NCBI RefSeq assembly: GCF_000166195.2
Contig: NZ_CM001403.1
Location: 2,188,432-2,252,431 of the forward strand
From: Mucilaginibacter paludis DSM 18603
GTDB lineage: Bacteria; Bacteroidota; Bacteroidia; Sphingobacteriales; Sphingobacteriaceae
Reading direction: 5' to 3'
Length of the DNA stretch: 64,000 nucleotides
The notes beneath the pieces are model-generated. The model was not told where the DNA came from. It ran no database searches and saw only the letters and a program-made list of their open reading frames with translations. Positions 8,161 through 15,525 of the stretch are shown in pieces (within the stretch, counting starts at the first letter, position 1; every line of letters starts with the position of its first letter). Both the position numbers and the translations under genes were made by a program.

Positions 8161-10545
8161 CTATAATTGCACTACTAAGGCACTGCTGTTGTACACAACC
8201 CTTTTATCAGCCTTGGCCGCCTCTAACGGTCCGGCCCCGTAATTGCTGTTAACCAAAACAACGTTGAAAATATGTTGCCTTAACGCACCCGGGAAACTTC
8301 CTTTGGTGCCAGAAATACTTAATTTTCGCTGTTGATCATTCCAGGTTAATGAAAAAGTGGTGTACCTGCCCTTTTCATAATTGTAATTATCATTCTCGTC
8401 TTCATAAAAGGTAAACTGCCCATCGGCACCCGGGTAAATACGCAATTCAATCACCTTGTTGGTTTTCTGGGTAGCGTATTCAACTTCAGGCCCCATCGGG
8501 ACGATGGAACCAGCCCGTACATATAATGGCATCAGGTTTATCGGCGAAGCAGCATTGATGGATTTACCGCCAGGAATCTTTTCTCCTGTCCAGAAGTTAT
8601 ACCATACATCCGTTCCGGGCAAATAAACTTTTCTTGCCGTTTGGCCTTTGCCTGTAACCGGATTCACCAAAAATGCCGGGCCAAACATATATTGATCGGG
8701 TATGCTATAAACATGGGAATCATTGCGGAAATCAAATGCCAGCGAACGCATCATGGTATAATTTTCCAGCGTGGTTTTTGCAGCAAGCGAATAAATATAG
8801 GGCAGCAGGCGGTACCTCAGTTTATCGAACTTAATTAATATCGCCCGGGTATCTTCATCCCAGTTTTTTGAAAATATGGCCCGCTCGCCTTTGCCATGAA
8901 TGCGCATAATGGGGCAAAACGTACCAAACTGGAACCACCTGGTAAATAATTCCCTCATTTCGGGTTTCGACCAATCCGGAACGCCCCAATTGTAGTGGTA
9001 CCCGCCTATGTCTGATGTCCAGTACGGGATGCCCGACGCACATGCGTTAATACCTTGTGGCACCTGGCTTTTAAAGGCTTCAAACGTACAGGAAATATCG
9101 GACGACCAAAGCGCGCCGGCATTGCGCTGCTCGCCGGCAAACGACTGCCTGAGTAAAAAGAATGCCCTCTTTTGCGGAATATCCCGGCGCCAGCCTTGAT
9201 ATATGCCTGTGGAATGTTGTAACGAGTAGGTATTGAAATAGTCAATACCTTTACCCAGCCAAAAATCGCTTTTCCGGCGCTCATCTAACAATAAACCATT
9301 GTCAGGCTCGCACTGGTCAACCCACCAGGCATCCCAGCCATACCTTTTAATCAGGCTGTCGCGGGCCATGTCCCAATATAATTCACGCGCTTTCGGGTTG
9401 TGCGCATCGTAGTAATTATCAAAGGTGTGCGTTACAATATTATCCCAGGTTATATTGGTTAATCCGCCCATATTTTTTATGGTATCAAAGTCCCTGGTGC
9501 CTTTGCCAAACAGGGGCCAGATGGATATCATACCATGTATATTACTTTGATGCAGCTCATCAACCATTTTTTTAGGATTGGGATAACGTGCGGGGTTCAT
9601 TACGTGAGCGCCAATGGGGAAAGGGTCCCAATAATACCAGTCCTGCACAATAACATCCACCGGGATATGGTTATTGCGATAATTATCCTTTACCGAAATC
9701 ACCTCGTCCTGGCTCATATACCTGTCTTGCGATTGGAACAGTCCGAATGCCCATTTAGCAAACATGGGCGCCTTCCCTGTAGCTATACGGTACAGGTTTA
9801 TGATCTGATCGAACCCGGGGCCGTAAAAAAAGTAATAGTCAACCTGCCTGCCGCTTTCGGATACATATTTAAATTTGGTGTTGCCTGCCTCGGCACCATA
9901 AAAATTTGATGCCGAATAATTATCCCACATCAGCCCATACCCTTTGCTGGATAACAGTACAGGAATAGCACCTGTAAGGTATTTGATGGCCAGATCCTGG
10001 TTGCGGCCTTTATAGTTGATAGAGCCTGTATCGATAGGATGGCAGCCCAGGCCAAAAAGCGCCTCATCCTTCGGCGAATTAAATTGTGTACTTACATTAT
10101 AAGTGTTGATGCCGGCAATGGTTGCGGGGGTAATGCTCTTATCATCTTCGGAAGCAATTGTTTTTCCATCAAGATCTTTGTAACTGATATTGTTAGTGGA
10201 TTTGCTGATGATTACTTTTAGCTTAGCGGTTACAACAACAACCTGATTCTTGTCTTCCGCCACCTTAAAAGCAGGAGAGCCCCATTTTGCATTGACGATA
10301 AGCGAGGGCTTATTGATAAACTTGTTGAAAACGGTATATTTTACCTGGATAATGTCGTCCCTGCAAATGGTAATCTTCATCTGGCCTTTATCCAATGTAA
10401 ATAAAAGCCCATCGGCTTCTTTTTTATAAGATATCACGGAGGCGCTGGCAGCATGTATAGCTGTAATGATGAGCATGAAAAATAGGATGATTATCCTAAA
10501 GGGATTGTGCCTGAATGCAGGGTAATTGAGTAAGTGTTTGAACAT
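8161..10545 (-). CDS. GH31 alpha-glycosidase (alpha-xylosidase or alpha-glucosidase)
   Basis: The 794-residue protein starts with a basic/hydrophobic signal segment ending AASAS and is probably periplasmic. An N-terminal beta-sandwich is followed by the GH31 barrel, starting near VDVIVQDWYYWD. The predicted nucleophile is Asp410 in WWVDQCEP and the predicted acid/base is Asp483 in WSSDIS; SGIPYWTSDIGGY and RIHGKGER are further family signatures. GH31 members release terminal alpha-xylose or alpha-glucose. The motif differs from the KTDFGE of classical YicI-type xylosidases, so specificity is uncertain; the GH5_4 neighbour tilts me to alpha-xylosidase. It is the first gene of a two-gene unit with GH5, ending at the terminator at 6221-6253. 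Confidence 0.92.
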   Translation of the reverse strand: MFKHLLNYPAFRHNPFRIIILFFMLIITAIHAASASVISYKKEADGLLFTLDKGQMKITICRDDIIQVKYTVFNKFINKPSLIVNAKWGSPAFKVAEDKNQVVVVTAKLKVIISKSTNNISYKDLDGKTIASEDDKSITPATIAGINTYNVSTQFNSPKDEALFGLGCHPIDTGSINYKGRNQDLAIKYLTGAIPVLLSSKGYGLMWDNYSASNFYGAEAGNTKFKYVSESGRQVDYYFFYGPGFDQIINLYRIATGKAPMFAKWAFGLFQSQDRYMSQDEVISVKDNYRNNHIPVDVIVQDWYYWDPFPIGAHVMNPARYPNPKKMVDELHQSNIHGMISIWPLFGKGTRDFDTIKNMGGLTNITWDNIVTHTFDNYYDAHNPKARELYWDMARDSLIKRYGWDAWWVDQCEPDNGLLLDERRKSDFWLGKGIDYFNTYSLQHSTGIYQGWRRDIPQKRAFFLLRQSFAGEQRNAGALWSSDISCTFEAFKSQVPQGINACASGIPYWTSDIGGYHYNWGVPDWSKPEMRELFTRWFQFGTFCPIMRIHGKGERAIFSKNWDEDTRAILIKFDKLRYRLLPYIYSLAAKTTLENYTMMRSLAFDFRNDSHVYSIPDQYMFGPAFLVNPVTGKGQTARKVYLPGTDVWYNFWTGEKIPGGKSINAASPINLMPLYVRAGSIVPMGPEVEYATQKTNKVIELRIYPGADGQFTFYEDENDNYNYEKGRYTTFSLTWNDQQRKLSISGTKGSFPGALRQHIFNVVLVNSNYGAGPLEAAKADKRVVYNSSALVVQL

Positions 10546-11084
10546 TGTTTTTTATGATGAATAAAGCGTTACGCAGGTTTATTTAAAAAATCGGTTTAAC
10601 ATTTTTATCGCAAGGAAAAAGATGAATTAATAAAAACAGGGTCATTAAAACAGTGATAAATGAGCGCACCAAAATGGTGCATAGCAACCCAGATATCATT
10701 ATTTTAATGTGTTCGGTTTATTGGTATGCGTTGGTAAATTTAGATAAGAGAAAAATGCGCCAACGGGTACAAAAGTGAATAAATAGGGCATGAAATGTTG
10801 AAATAGGCACAGAAATGCCCGTCTGCTACATCACTGGATGGTAGTATTGTTTAAGCTGACGCTTTCAGATAGAGTGATGCCATTGAAGTTACTCCGGCCA
10901 TACACCAGAATAGAAAGGTTACCTAAAGAGACAATATATGGTATGAAATATAGGTGATGACTGCGCCTAAGCAATGTTAATTTAAGTTGCCTGAATAATT
11001 AGTATGATTACTGAATGTGGCTCGTTAACATTAATGCTGGCTTGAATACAGGGGAGTTTATAGGTTTAATCTTACTGTAGTGTT
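10546..11084. other. 539-bp spacer upstream of GH31
   Basis: No gene is visible. The part next to GH31 should carry the promoter of the GH31-GH5 unit; a small palindrome there is listed separately. The part next to the LuxR-type regulator gene lies downstream of that gene, and I see no strong terminator in it. Confidence 0.5.
10666..10680. promoter_or_regulatory. Palindrome upstream of GH31, candidate operator
   Basis: GCACCA-AAA-TGGTGC forms a perfect 6-bp inverted repeat about 121 bp before the GH31 start. It is a plausible operator, but short enough to be chance. Confidence 0.25.
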
Positions 11085-11762
11085 TTATATCAAACTGACA
11101 ATATTGTTCTTGATAGCGTAAATTACAAGTCCGGTTACATTTCTTGATCCGGTTTTAATCAGCAGGTTGTTTCTGTGGCCATTAACTGTTTTTACGCTGA
11201 TAAATAATTTGTTCGCAATTTCTTCTGCTGTGTATTGCTGGCATGTTAGCCGTAGTATTTCTTCCTCCCGTGCAGAAATATTGACTAAAAGCTTTTTGGA
11301 TTTTACTTTTCGTCCCATATTGTTCTGTATGGCAGTTAGCGTTCTGGAATTAATGTAAGACCCTTTGGTATAAACTGCCACAATAGCGTCATGCAACTCT
11401 TGTGGGTCGCAATCCTTTACCAAATAGCCATGTGCACCATTCTTTACCAGTTCAATAATAAAATTTTCATCATCATGAACCGATAATATCAATACCTTGA
11501 TTGATGGATATAGCTCACCCAATGCCAGGGTTAAATGAGATCCTCGGTATTCCTTATTATTAATGGAAGGCAGCATGAGGTCTACCAACATTACGTCAGG
11601 CAAAACAGCAGTGGTGCTTAATTTTTGTATCACAGAATGGCCGTCTGCACTCTCAAAAATAACAGAAAAATCCCCCCAGTTATGTAGTATTGCTTTAATA
11701 CCTTCCCTAAACAAAAGCTGATCTTCTACTATACCAATTTTAATTGTATCTGGAGTTTGCAT
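11085..11762 (-). CDS. NarL/FixJ-type response regulator (REC + LuxR HTH)
   Basis: A 225-residue cytoplasmic regulator. The receiver domain (about 7-130) has the acidic pair in VEDQ, phospho-acceptor Asp61 in MLVDLMLPS, and the conserved Lys in GYLVKD. A LuxR-type helix-turn-helix (about 160-222) contains SAREEEILRL and the recognition region ISVKTVNGHR. The gene starts 13 bp after the stop of a HisKA_3-type kinase on the same strand, so the two form a cognate pair. Receiver and HTH both look intact. Targets are unknown; the kinase's membrane-protein partners upstream in the operon suggest an envelope-related signal. Confidence 0.94.
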   Translation of the reverse strand: MQTPDTIKIGIVEDQLLFREGIKAILHNWGDFSVIFESADGHSVIQKLSTTAVLPDVMLVDLMLPSINNKEYRGSHLTLALGELYPSIKVLILSVHDDENFIIELVKNGAHGYLVKDCDPQELHDAIVAVYTKGSYINSRTLTAIQNNMGRKVKSKKLLVNISAREEEILRLTCQQYTAEEIANKLFISVKTVNGHRNNLLIKTGSRNVTGLVIYAIKNNIVSLI

Positions 11763-11775
11763 AAGTAATTATCTA

Positions 11776-12600
11776 TTACCGGATAGGCAATTTAAAAAAT
11801 GCCTTAAAACCAGTATTGTCTATATTATTTCCATACTCAAATGTTCCTTTTAGAGCCATAACCCTGGCCTCGATATTTTTAAAACCCATGCCTATTTGAT
11901 GGCCATTAGCAAAATCTATCCCACGCCCATCATCATTAAAATTAAACAGTAAAAAATCACTATCATAATTAATTTCAATAGTTATTTTATTGGCCCCTGC
12001 ATGTTTAATGGTGTTACCAATCAGTTCCATAATAATCCTGTATAACCCTAAGGATATAGGCCAGTGCAAATCCGGAAGTTCATTTTTCACCCATAAGTAA
12101 ATGTTGATTTTTCCGGATGCATTCACTTTTTCGATAAAGTATTCTAATGTTTTAACGAGCCCGAAAGTTTCGAGCTGGGGTGGAATGAGCTGATGACTGA
12201 TGCTTCGGACACTGGATATTCCGCTTTCTGATAGGTTCACCAGGTTTTCAACTATCGAGAGAAGATCGGGTCCAACGGTGTCCCTTTCTTTGAACTTTTG
12301 CTGGATAAGAACCAGGTTCATGCGCATAATCGAAATAACGGCCCCTAATTCATCATGAAGATCGGTTGCAATACGCTTTCTTTCTTCTTCCTGTACAAAA
12401 ATACTGTTCCTGAGCAGTTCTTCGTGCTGAGCAGACTTTAACGCTGCTTTATCTAACTCTTGCCGGTACAAATTTTTTTGAAAATGTGTGTATAGCAATA
12501 CCACACCCACTGCAATTATAAAAAGCACAACGGTAAAAGGTATAATTACATCAATCAATGATATTTGCGACCCCGTTTCCATAAACCAACTAAAATACAA
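11776..12600 (-). CDS. Membrane-anchored sensor histidine kinase (HisKA_3/NarX-like)
   Basis: A 274-residue kinase with one N-terminal membrane helix (about 18-38, VIIPFTVVLFIIAVGVVLL) and almost no periplasmic part. A coiled linker precedes the dimerisation domain, whose phospho-acceptor is His82 in ATDLHDELGAV, and an HATPase domain follows (ELIGNTIKHA, DDGRGID, GMGFKNIEARV). Lacking its own sensor domain, it probably listens through a partner. The best candidate is the multi-pass protein encoded immediately upstream, whose frame overlaps this one by 46 bp from the ATG used here, or by 28 bp if Met7 is the start. Such an overlap usually means translational coupling and equal synthesis. The response regulator follows 13 bp downstream. 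Confidence 0.92.
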   Translation of the reverse strand: MYFSWFMETGSQISLIDVIIPFTVVLFIIAVGVVLLYTHFQKNLYRQELDKAALKSAQHEELLRNSIFVQEEERKRIATDLHDELGAVISIMRMNLVLIQQKFKERDTVGPDLLSIVENLVNLSESGISSVRSISHQLIPPQLETFGLVKTLEYFIEKVNASGKINIYLWVKNELPDLHWPISLGLYRIIMELIGNTIKHAGANKITIEINYDSDFLLFNFNDDGRGIDFANGHQIGMGFKNIEARVMALKGTFEYGNNIDNTGFKAFFKLPIR

Positions 12601-13211
12601 CAGTACATTGTTATTGAGGCAAATGAGTGGAACATCCAGGTAAAAGCACTAATATTAACGCTATGGTGATGCATCAGATAATTTGAAAAATAAAACAGCA
12701 ACAACGTGGTAGAATAATAGATAAGGATACCGGAGTTTATCCAGCTTAAACTCTGTTTTACATCGCGCGTTACGGATTGCAATTGCTGGTTTAAAAGCAC
12801 AATAAAGGTAAATATGGAAAAAATAATGAGTAAAATCGATTCTACCGTGAGCGCGTTTGAATTGAATATATGGATATTTTCAAAAAAAACCGAGTTAATG
12901 ATGGAGAAGCAAAGGAACAATAGTGTAACCGTCACTATTATTCCTTTGTTGATAAAGCTTTCTAAAACCGCCTGATAAAACCAGGCCAATAAAACAAACC
13001 CTAAAGGCACATACAAATGAAGCAGGGGCATGTTATTTGCCCGTACAAACCAAAATATTAAAGCAATGATTTGAATTATGCTTGAGCAGATGAGAAACCA
13101 CGAAAATATTTTGAATTTTTTTTCAAACCTCCGGTAGAATATCACCGCTAAAACCCCTGATAGTAATATCGGAATATCGTTTGCAACAAGTATGGCTTTA
13201 GTTATTGTCAT
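12555..13211 (-). CDS. Multi-pass membrane protein, probable sensory partner of the downstream kinase
   Basis: The 218 residues are mostly hydrophobic, with about seven predicted membrane helices (for example near 7-24, 36-54, 65-83, 91-109, 121-139, 156-174 and 190-210) and short basic loops (YRRFEKKFK, RDVKQS, WKRGRKYH). I do not recognise a named family. Layout resembles the membrane-embedded sensor halves found next to soluble-type kinases, and the gene overlaps the kinase gene by 28-46 bp. I therefore infer that it forms the input module for a kinase that lacks one. It follows the 206-residue protein gene by 16 bp in the same operon. Confidence 0.7.
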   Translation of the reverse strand: MTITKAILVANDIPILLSGVLAVIFYRRFEKKFKIFSWFLICSSIIQIIALIFWFVRANNMPLLHLYVPLGFVLLAWFYQAVLESFINKGIIVTVTLLFLCFSIINSVFFENIHIFNSNALTVESILLIIFSIFTFIVLLNQQLQSVTRDVKQSLSWINSGILIYYSTTLLLFYFSNYLMHHHSVNISAFTWMFHSFASITMYCCILVGLWKRGRKYH

Positions 13212-13227
13212 GAAAGTATTTGCTTAA

Positions 13228-13848
13228 TTAATCTCCACAGGTATTGGGGCATGGAGTACTCAAATCGCCTACGTAAACACCGCTTTTATCTGATACTGCC
13301 TTAAATTTTGTTTTTTTTGCCTTCATTCTTAAAAGGTAACATGACGTATTAAGCGAATCAAGCCGTTGCCCTACTGAGTCGACTATCTCACCATTGCCAT
13401 TAAAGAATAGTGCAGTGCCGGCCGGAAAAGGGCTTTTACTACCTAAATTAACATTTATTACCGGTTGTATAAAAGCCTTCATGTTTTTATTAACGGAATC
13501 AAATCCGAGTGTTAAACGGAAGTATCGCAATTTGGTTAAGCATTTCCACGACTCATCTATTCCCATTGCATTTAAAACATCTTGAGACTTAAGCGTAAAA
13601 TATAGTGGCAAGCTATCCTTCAACGCAGCGTCTTTTTTTACTATTTTGCCCCAAATTGCTTTGTAGTTGGCCACCCATACCCGCGATGAATCTCGGTGTG
13701 AAAGATTAACCGTGTTAACGGTATCTGAAGAGGATGAAGTAACCACACAACATGAGTTTGGGTTTGGACAAGGAAAAACAACATAACCGATGAGCAAGCC
13801 GGTTAATACAGACGTAAAAATGATGATGGTGATGAGATAAGGTTTCAT
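13228..13848 (-). CDS. Unknown membrane-anchored protein, first gene of the signalling unit
   Basis: The 206 residues start with a hydrophobic anchor (about 5-25, LITIIIFTSVLTGLLIGYVV) followed by a Cys cluster (FPCPNPNSCC) and a Ser-rich linker. The remaining 150 residues form a probable periplasmic domain ending PCPNTCGD. I do not recognise the family. It is the first gene of the run membrane protein, kinase, response regulator, with 16 bp to the next gene, so a role in the same signal is likely. The paired Cys groups at both ends of the domain could form disulfides or bind metal; this is speculation. Confidence 0.65.
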   Translation of the reverse strand: MKPYLITIIIFTSVLTGLLIGYVVFPCPNPNSCCVVTSSSSDTVNTVNLSHRDSSRVWVANYKAIWGKIVKKDAALKDSLPLYFTLKSQDVLNAMGIDESWKCLTKLRYFRLTLGFDSVNKNMKAFIQPVINVNLGSKSPFPAGTALFFNGNGEIVDSVGQRLDSLNTSCYLLRMKAKKTKFKAVSDKSGVYVGDLSTPCPNTCGD

Positions 13849-14365
13849 TTTGATATTGTTTTTAGGTTAATTAATGAATAAAATCATAAATAAAGATCCA
13901 TAATTAATTTCATAACAACCTCTATTACAATTAAAAAGCAGGCATTTATACCTGGTATTTTTTAAAAAACAGGTATTTATAGCTATTTCTTAAAACGGTT
14001 AGTTATGCTCTGGAAACCTGTTGCATAACAGCCCATTTTGTAACGTAAAAAGCTTTAACAAGTGGAGCAGCACCTATTAAAAAAGGCTTGCCTGTAATTG
14101 TTACTGGGGCAGATGCTGGAAAATCATAATAGTAGGTGGCAATCTCATAAAATGCCGCCAAACACAATTCAAATTACAGCATGTGCCAATGAGATTATTA
14201 TTTTAGCGTACCAATGAACAGGAAGCTACGAACTTGCGAAGCATTAAACGCAACGCCGGATGTGGTAGAGTAAATGTTTTTTTCATGAGTACAGATAAGG
14301 TTAAGGAGCATCTGAAAATATAAAACCTTCAGAATCTCCGTCTAAAGTTTTGGCGTTAATGTACT
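13849..14365. other. 517-bp spacer, no gene seen
   Basis: The spacer lies between the start of the four-gene signalling unit and the 3' end of the DUF1906 gene. It is A/T-rich with many stops. It should contain the promoter for the signalling unit. One structured element at 13949-13975 is listed separately. Confidence 0.5.
13949..13975. promoter_or_regulatory. Inverted repeat upstream of the signalling unit
   Basis: TACCTG (13949-13954) and TTTTTT (13958-13963) pair with AAAAAA (13964-13969) and CAGGTA (13970-13975), giving 12 paired bases with a 3-base bulge. It lies about 100 bp before the first gene of the signalling unit. It could be an operator or, read either way, a hairpin; it lacks a clear T-run. 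Confidence 0.3.
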
Positions 14366-15049
14366 TCAAACATTATTCACAGCGGAAAGCCAGATCGGAA
14401 GATCCCCCTTCTTGTCCATTTGTATATAGTCAGGGTCTACTTCAAAACCATTCAGTTTGATTTGGGTTTTCTGAATGATTTGAAAACCGCGATTCGCCAC
14501 GTCAGGCCCATTGTACGCCCGCCAATAATGCCTGAACGGGAGGTCGTGATACAATTGTGCTGAACTTAGCCCGGTACCATAGCCGGTATAAATGCCAGGA
14601 TCATACCCGGCCGACTTCACTTCGTTATACCAGGCAGTGCAATACGCGATGATGTCTGCACTGGCAGCATCTTTCGACACCTCTTCCAGGTCCAGCCATA
14701 CATTGATGCCCGCTGGTAAGCCTACAATGGTTTTGGCGTATACCGCCGCATAAGCGCCGTAGGCTTTGCCAAGTTCTGCAGATGGCATCCAACCCGGATT
14801 TGCAACATGCTGGACGGCCATCAGGGCAAGGCCGGCATTGAGGATATGCAAAGCTTCAGTATTAGAAAGATTGCCCTTAAGCAGATGGGCTGTGCGCGGA
14901 ATGTAACGGATACAAAAGTCATATCCGGCAGCTTTGAAATCAGCCGCGTTAGCGGCCGTCAAAACGGCATTAACATCAAGCCCCTTGGCGCCAGGGCGAG
15001 CCGGTTCAACTTTGCCAGGCAGTAGTATAAGTGCTATGGAATTTGCCAT
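14366..15049 (-). CDS. DUF1906 (Rv2525c-like) glycoside-hydrolase-fold protein
   Basis: A 227-residue protein whose core (about 21-215) matches the DUF1906 'glycoside hydrolase-like' fold. It has GLDVNA at the first strand, FCIRYIPR, the acidic strand end VWLDLEE, and GIYTGYG followed by HYWRAYNG. These proteins resemble GH25-type barrels and are thought to act on peptidoglycan or other cell-wall glycans, but activity is unproven for most. No signal peptide or lipobox is visible, so export is unclear. Encoded alone; a perfect 9-bp inverted repeat lies 52-79 bp before its start. The closest relatives I know of are actinobacterial or phage-related, so transfer is possible. Confidence 0.8.
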   Translation of the reverse strand: MANSIALILLPGKVEPARPGAKGLDVNAVLTAANAADFKAAGYDFCIRYIPRTAHLLKGNLSNTEALHILNAGLALMAVQHVANPGWMPSAELGKAYGAYAAVYAKTIVGLPAGINVWLDLEEVSKDAASADIIAYCTAWYNEVKSAGYDPGIYTGYGTGLSSAQLYHDLPFRHYWRAYNGPDVANRGFQIIQKTQIKLNGFEVDPDYIQMDKKGDLPIWLSAVNNV

Positions 15050-15100
15050 AAAATATAAGTTTAGGTTAGCTTATAATATGCAGATCAACAAGAACGTAAT

Positions 15101-15128
15101 TTACAATAAAATTGATAACTTATTGTAA
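15101..15128. promoter_or_regulatory. Perfect 9-bp inverted repeat upstream of the DUF1906 gene
   Basis: TTACAATAA (15101-15109) and TTATTGTAA (15120-15128) are exact complements separated by 10 bp, a centre-to-centre distance of 19 bp, close to two helical turns. This geometry suits a dimeric repressor. It lies 52-79 bp before the DUF1906 start. Confidence 0.35.
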
Positions 15129-15330
15129 GGTAATGATATAAATTAAATATACCCGTTCACATGGGGCTGTATAGCACTCCGCGCATGGGTTTAAGCCGTT
15201 AACAAAGGGGGATTGCGCAGGCTATCTGGCTATATCGAATTAAATGATATCTTTTTCAGCAGCGTTGATCAAAAAATAACCGACTTCCCCACCTAAATTT
15301 TAGAATCATTTTATGATCTGTGGTCAAAGC

Positions 15331-15441
15331 TTACTCATCCGCCGCTATGGCGTTACTGTAAATAGCGTTAACGGATTTACCGAACTTGCGCCCGTACTTT
15401 ATAAACATCGCGAATGTATATGAAATGACGGAAGTTGGCAT
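15331..15441 (-). CDS. Possible 36-residue small protein
   Basis: From an ATG at 15441-15439 the minus strand reads MPTSVISYTFAMFIKYGRKF and continues GKSVNAIYSNAIAADE to a TAA. The composition (aromatic/hydrophobic start, basic middle, acidic end) looks more protein-like than the neighbouring frames, but no family is recognised and no ribosome-binding site is clear. Chance is a real alternative. Confidence 0.22.
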   Translation of the reverse strand: MPTSVISYTFAMFIKYGRKFGKSVNAIYSNAIAADE

Positions 15442-15525
15442 CCCATTTGATCTGTTAATGATAACTCGCTACTATCAAATAGAGTTAAATTCAAATTAAT
15501 TATTTAGTCATGTATTTGAGTATAT

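Larger units (their letters stand above)
15050..15525. other. 476-bp divergent spacer
   Basis: This region separates the divergent DUF1906 and kinase genes and must carry both promoters. It also holds an inverted repeat (15101-15128) and a possible 36-residue reading frame on the minus strand (15331-15441), both listed separately. Nothing resembling CheB or CheR sequence remains upstream of the shortened kinase gene. Confidence 0.45.

Noticed and set aside
9006..9284. Long minus-strand alternative frame inside GH31
   Set aside because: It is a shadow of the GH31 frame, with no protein features of its own.
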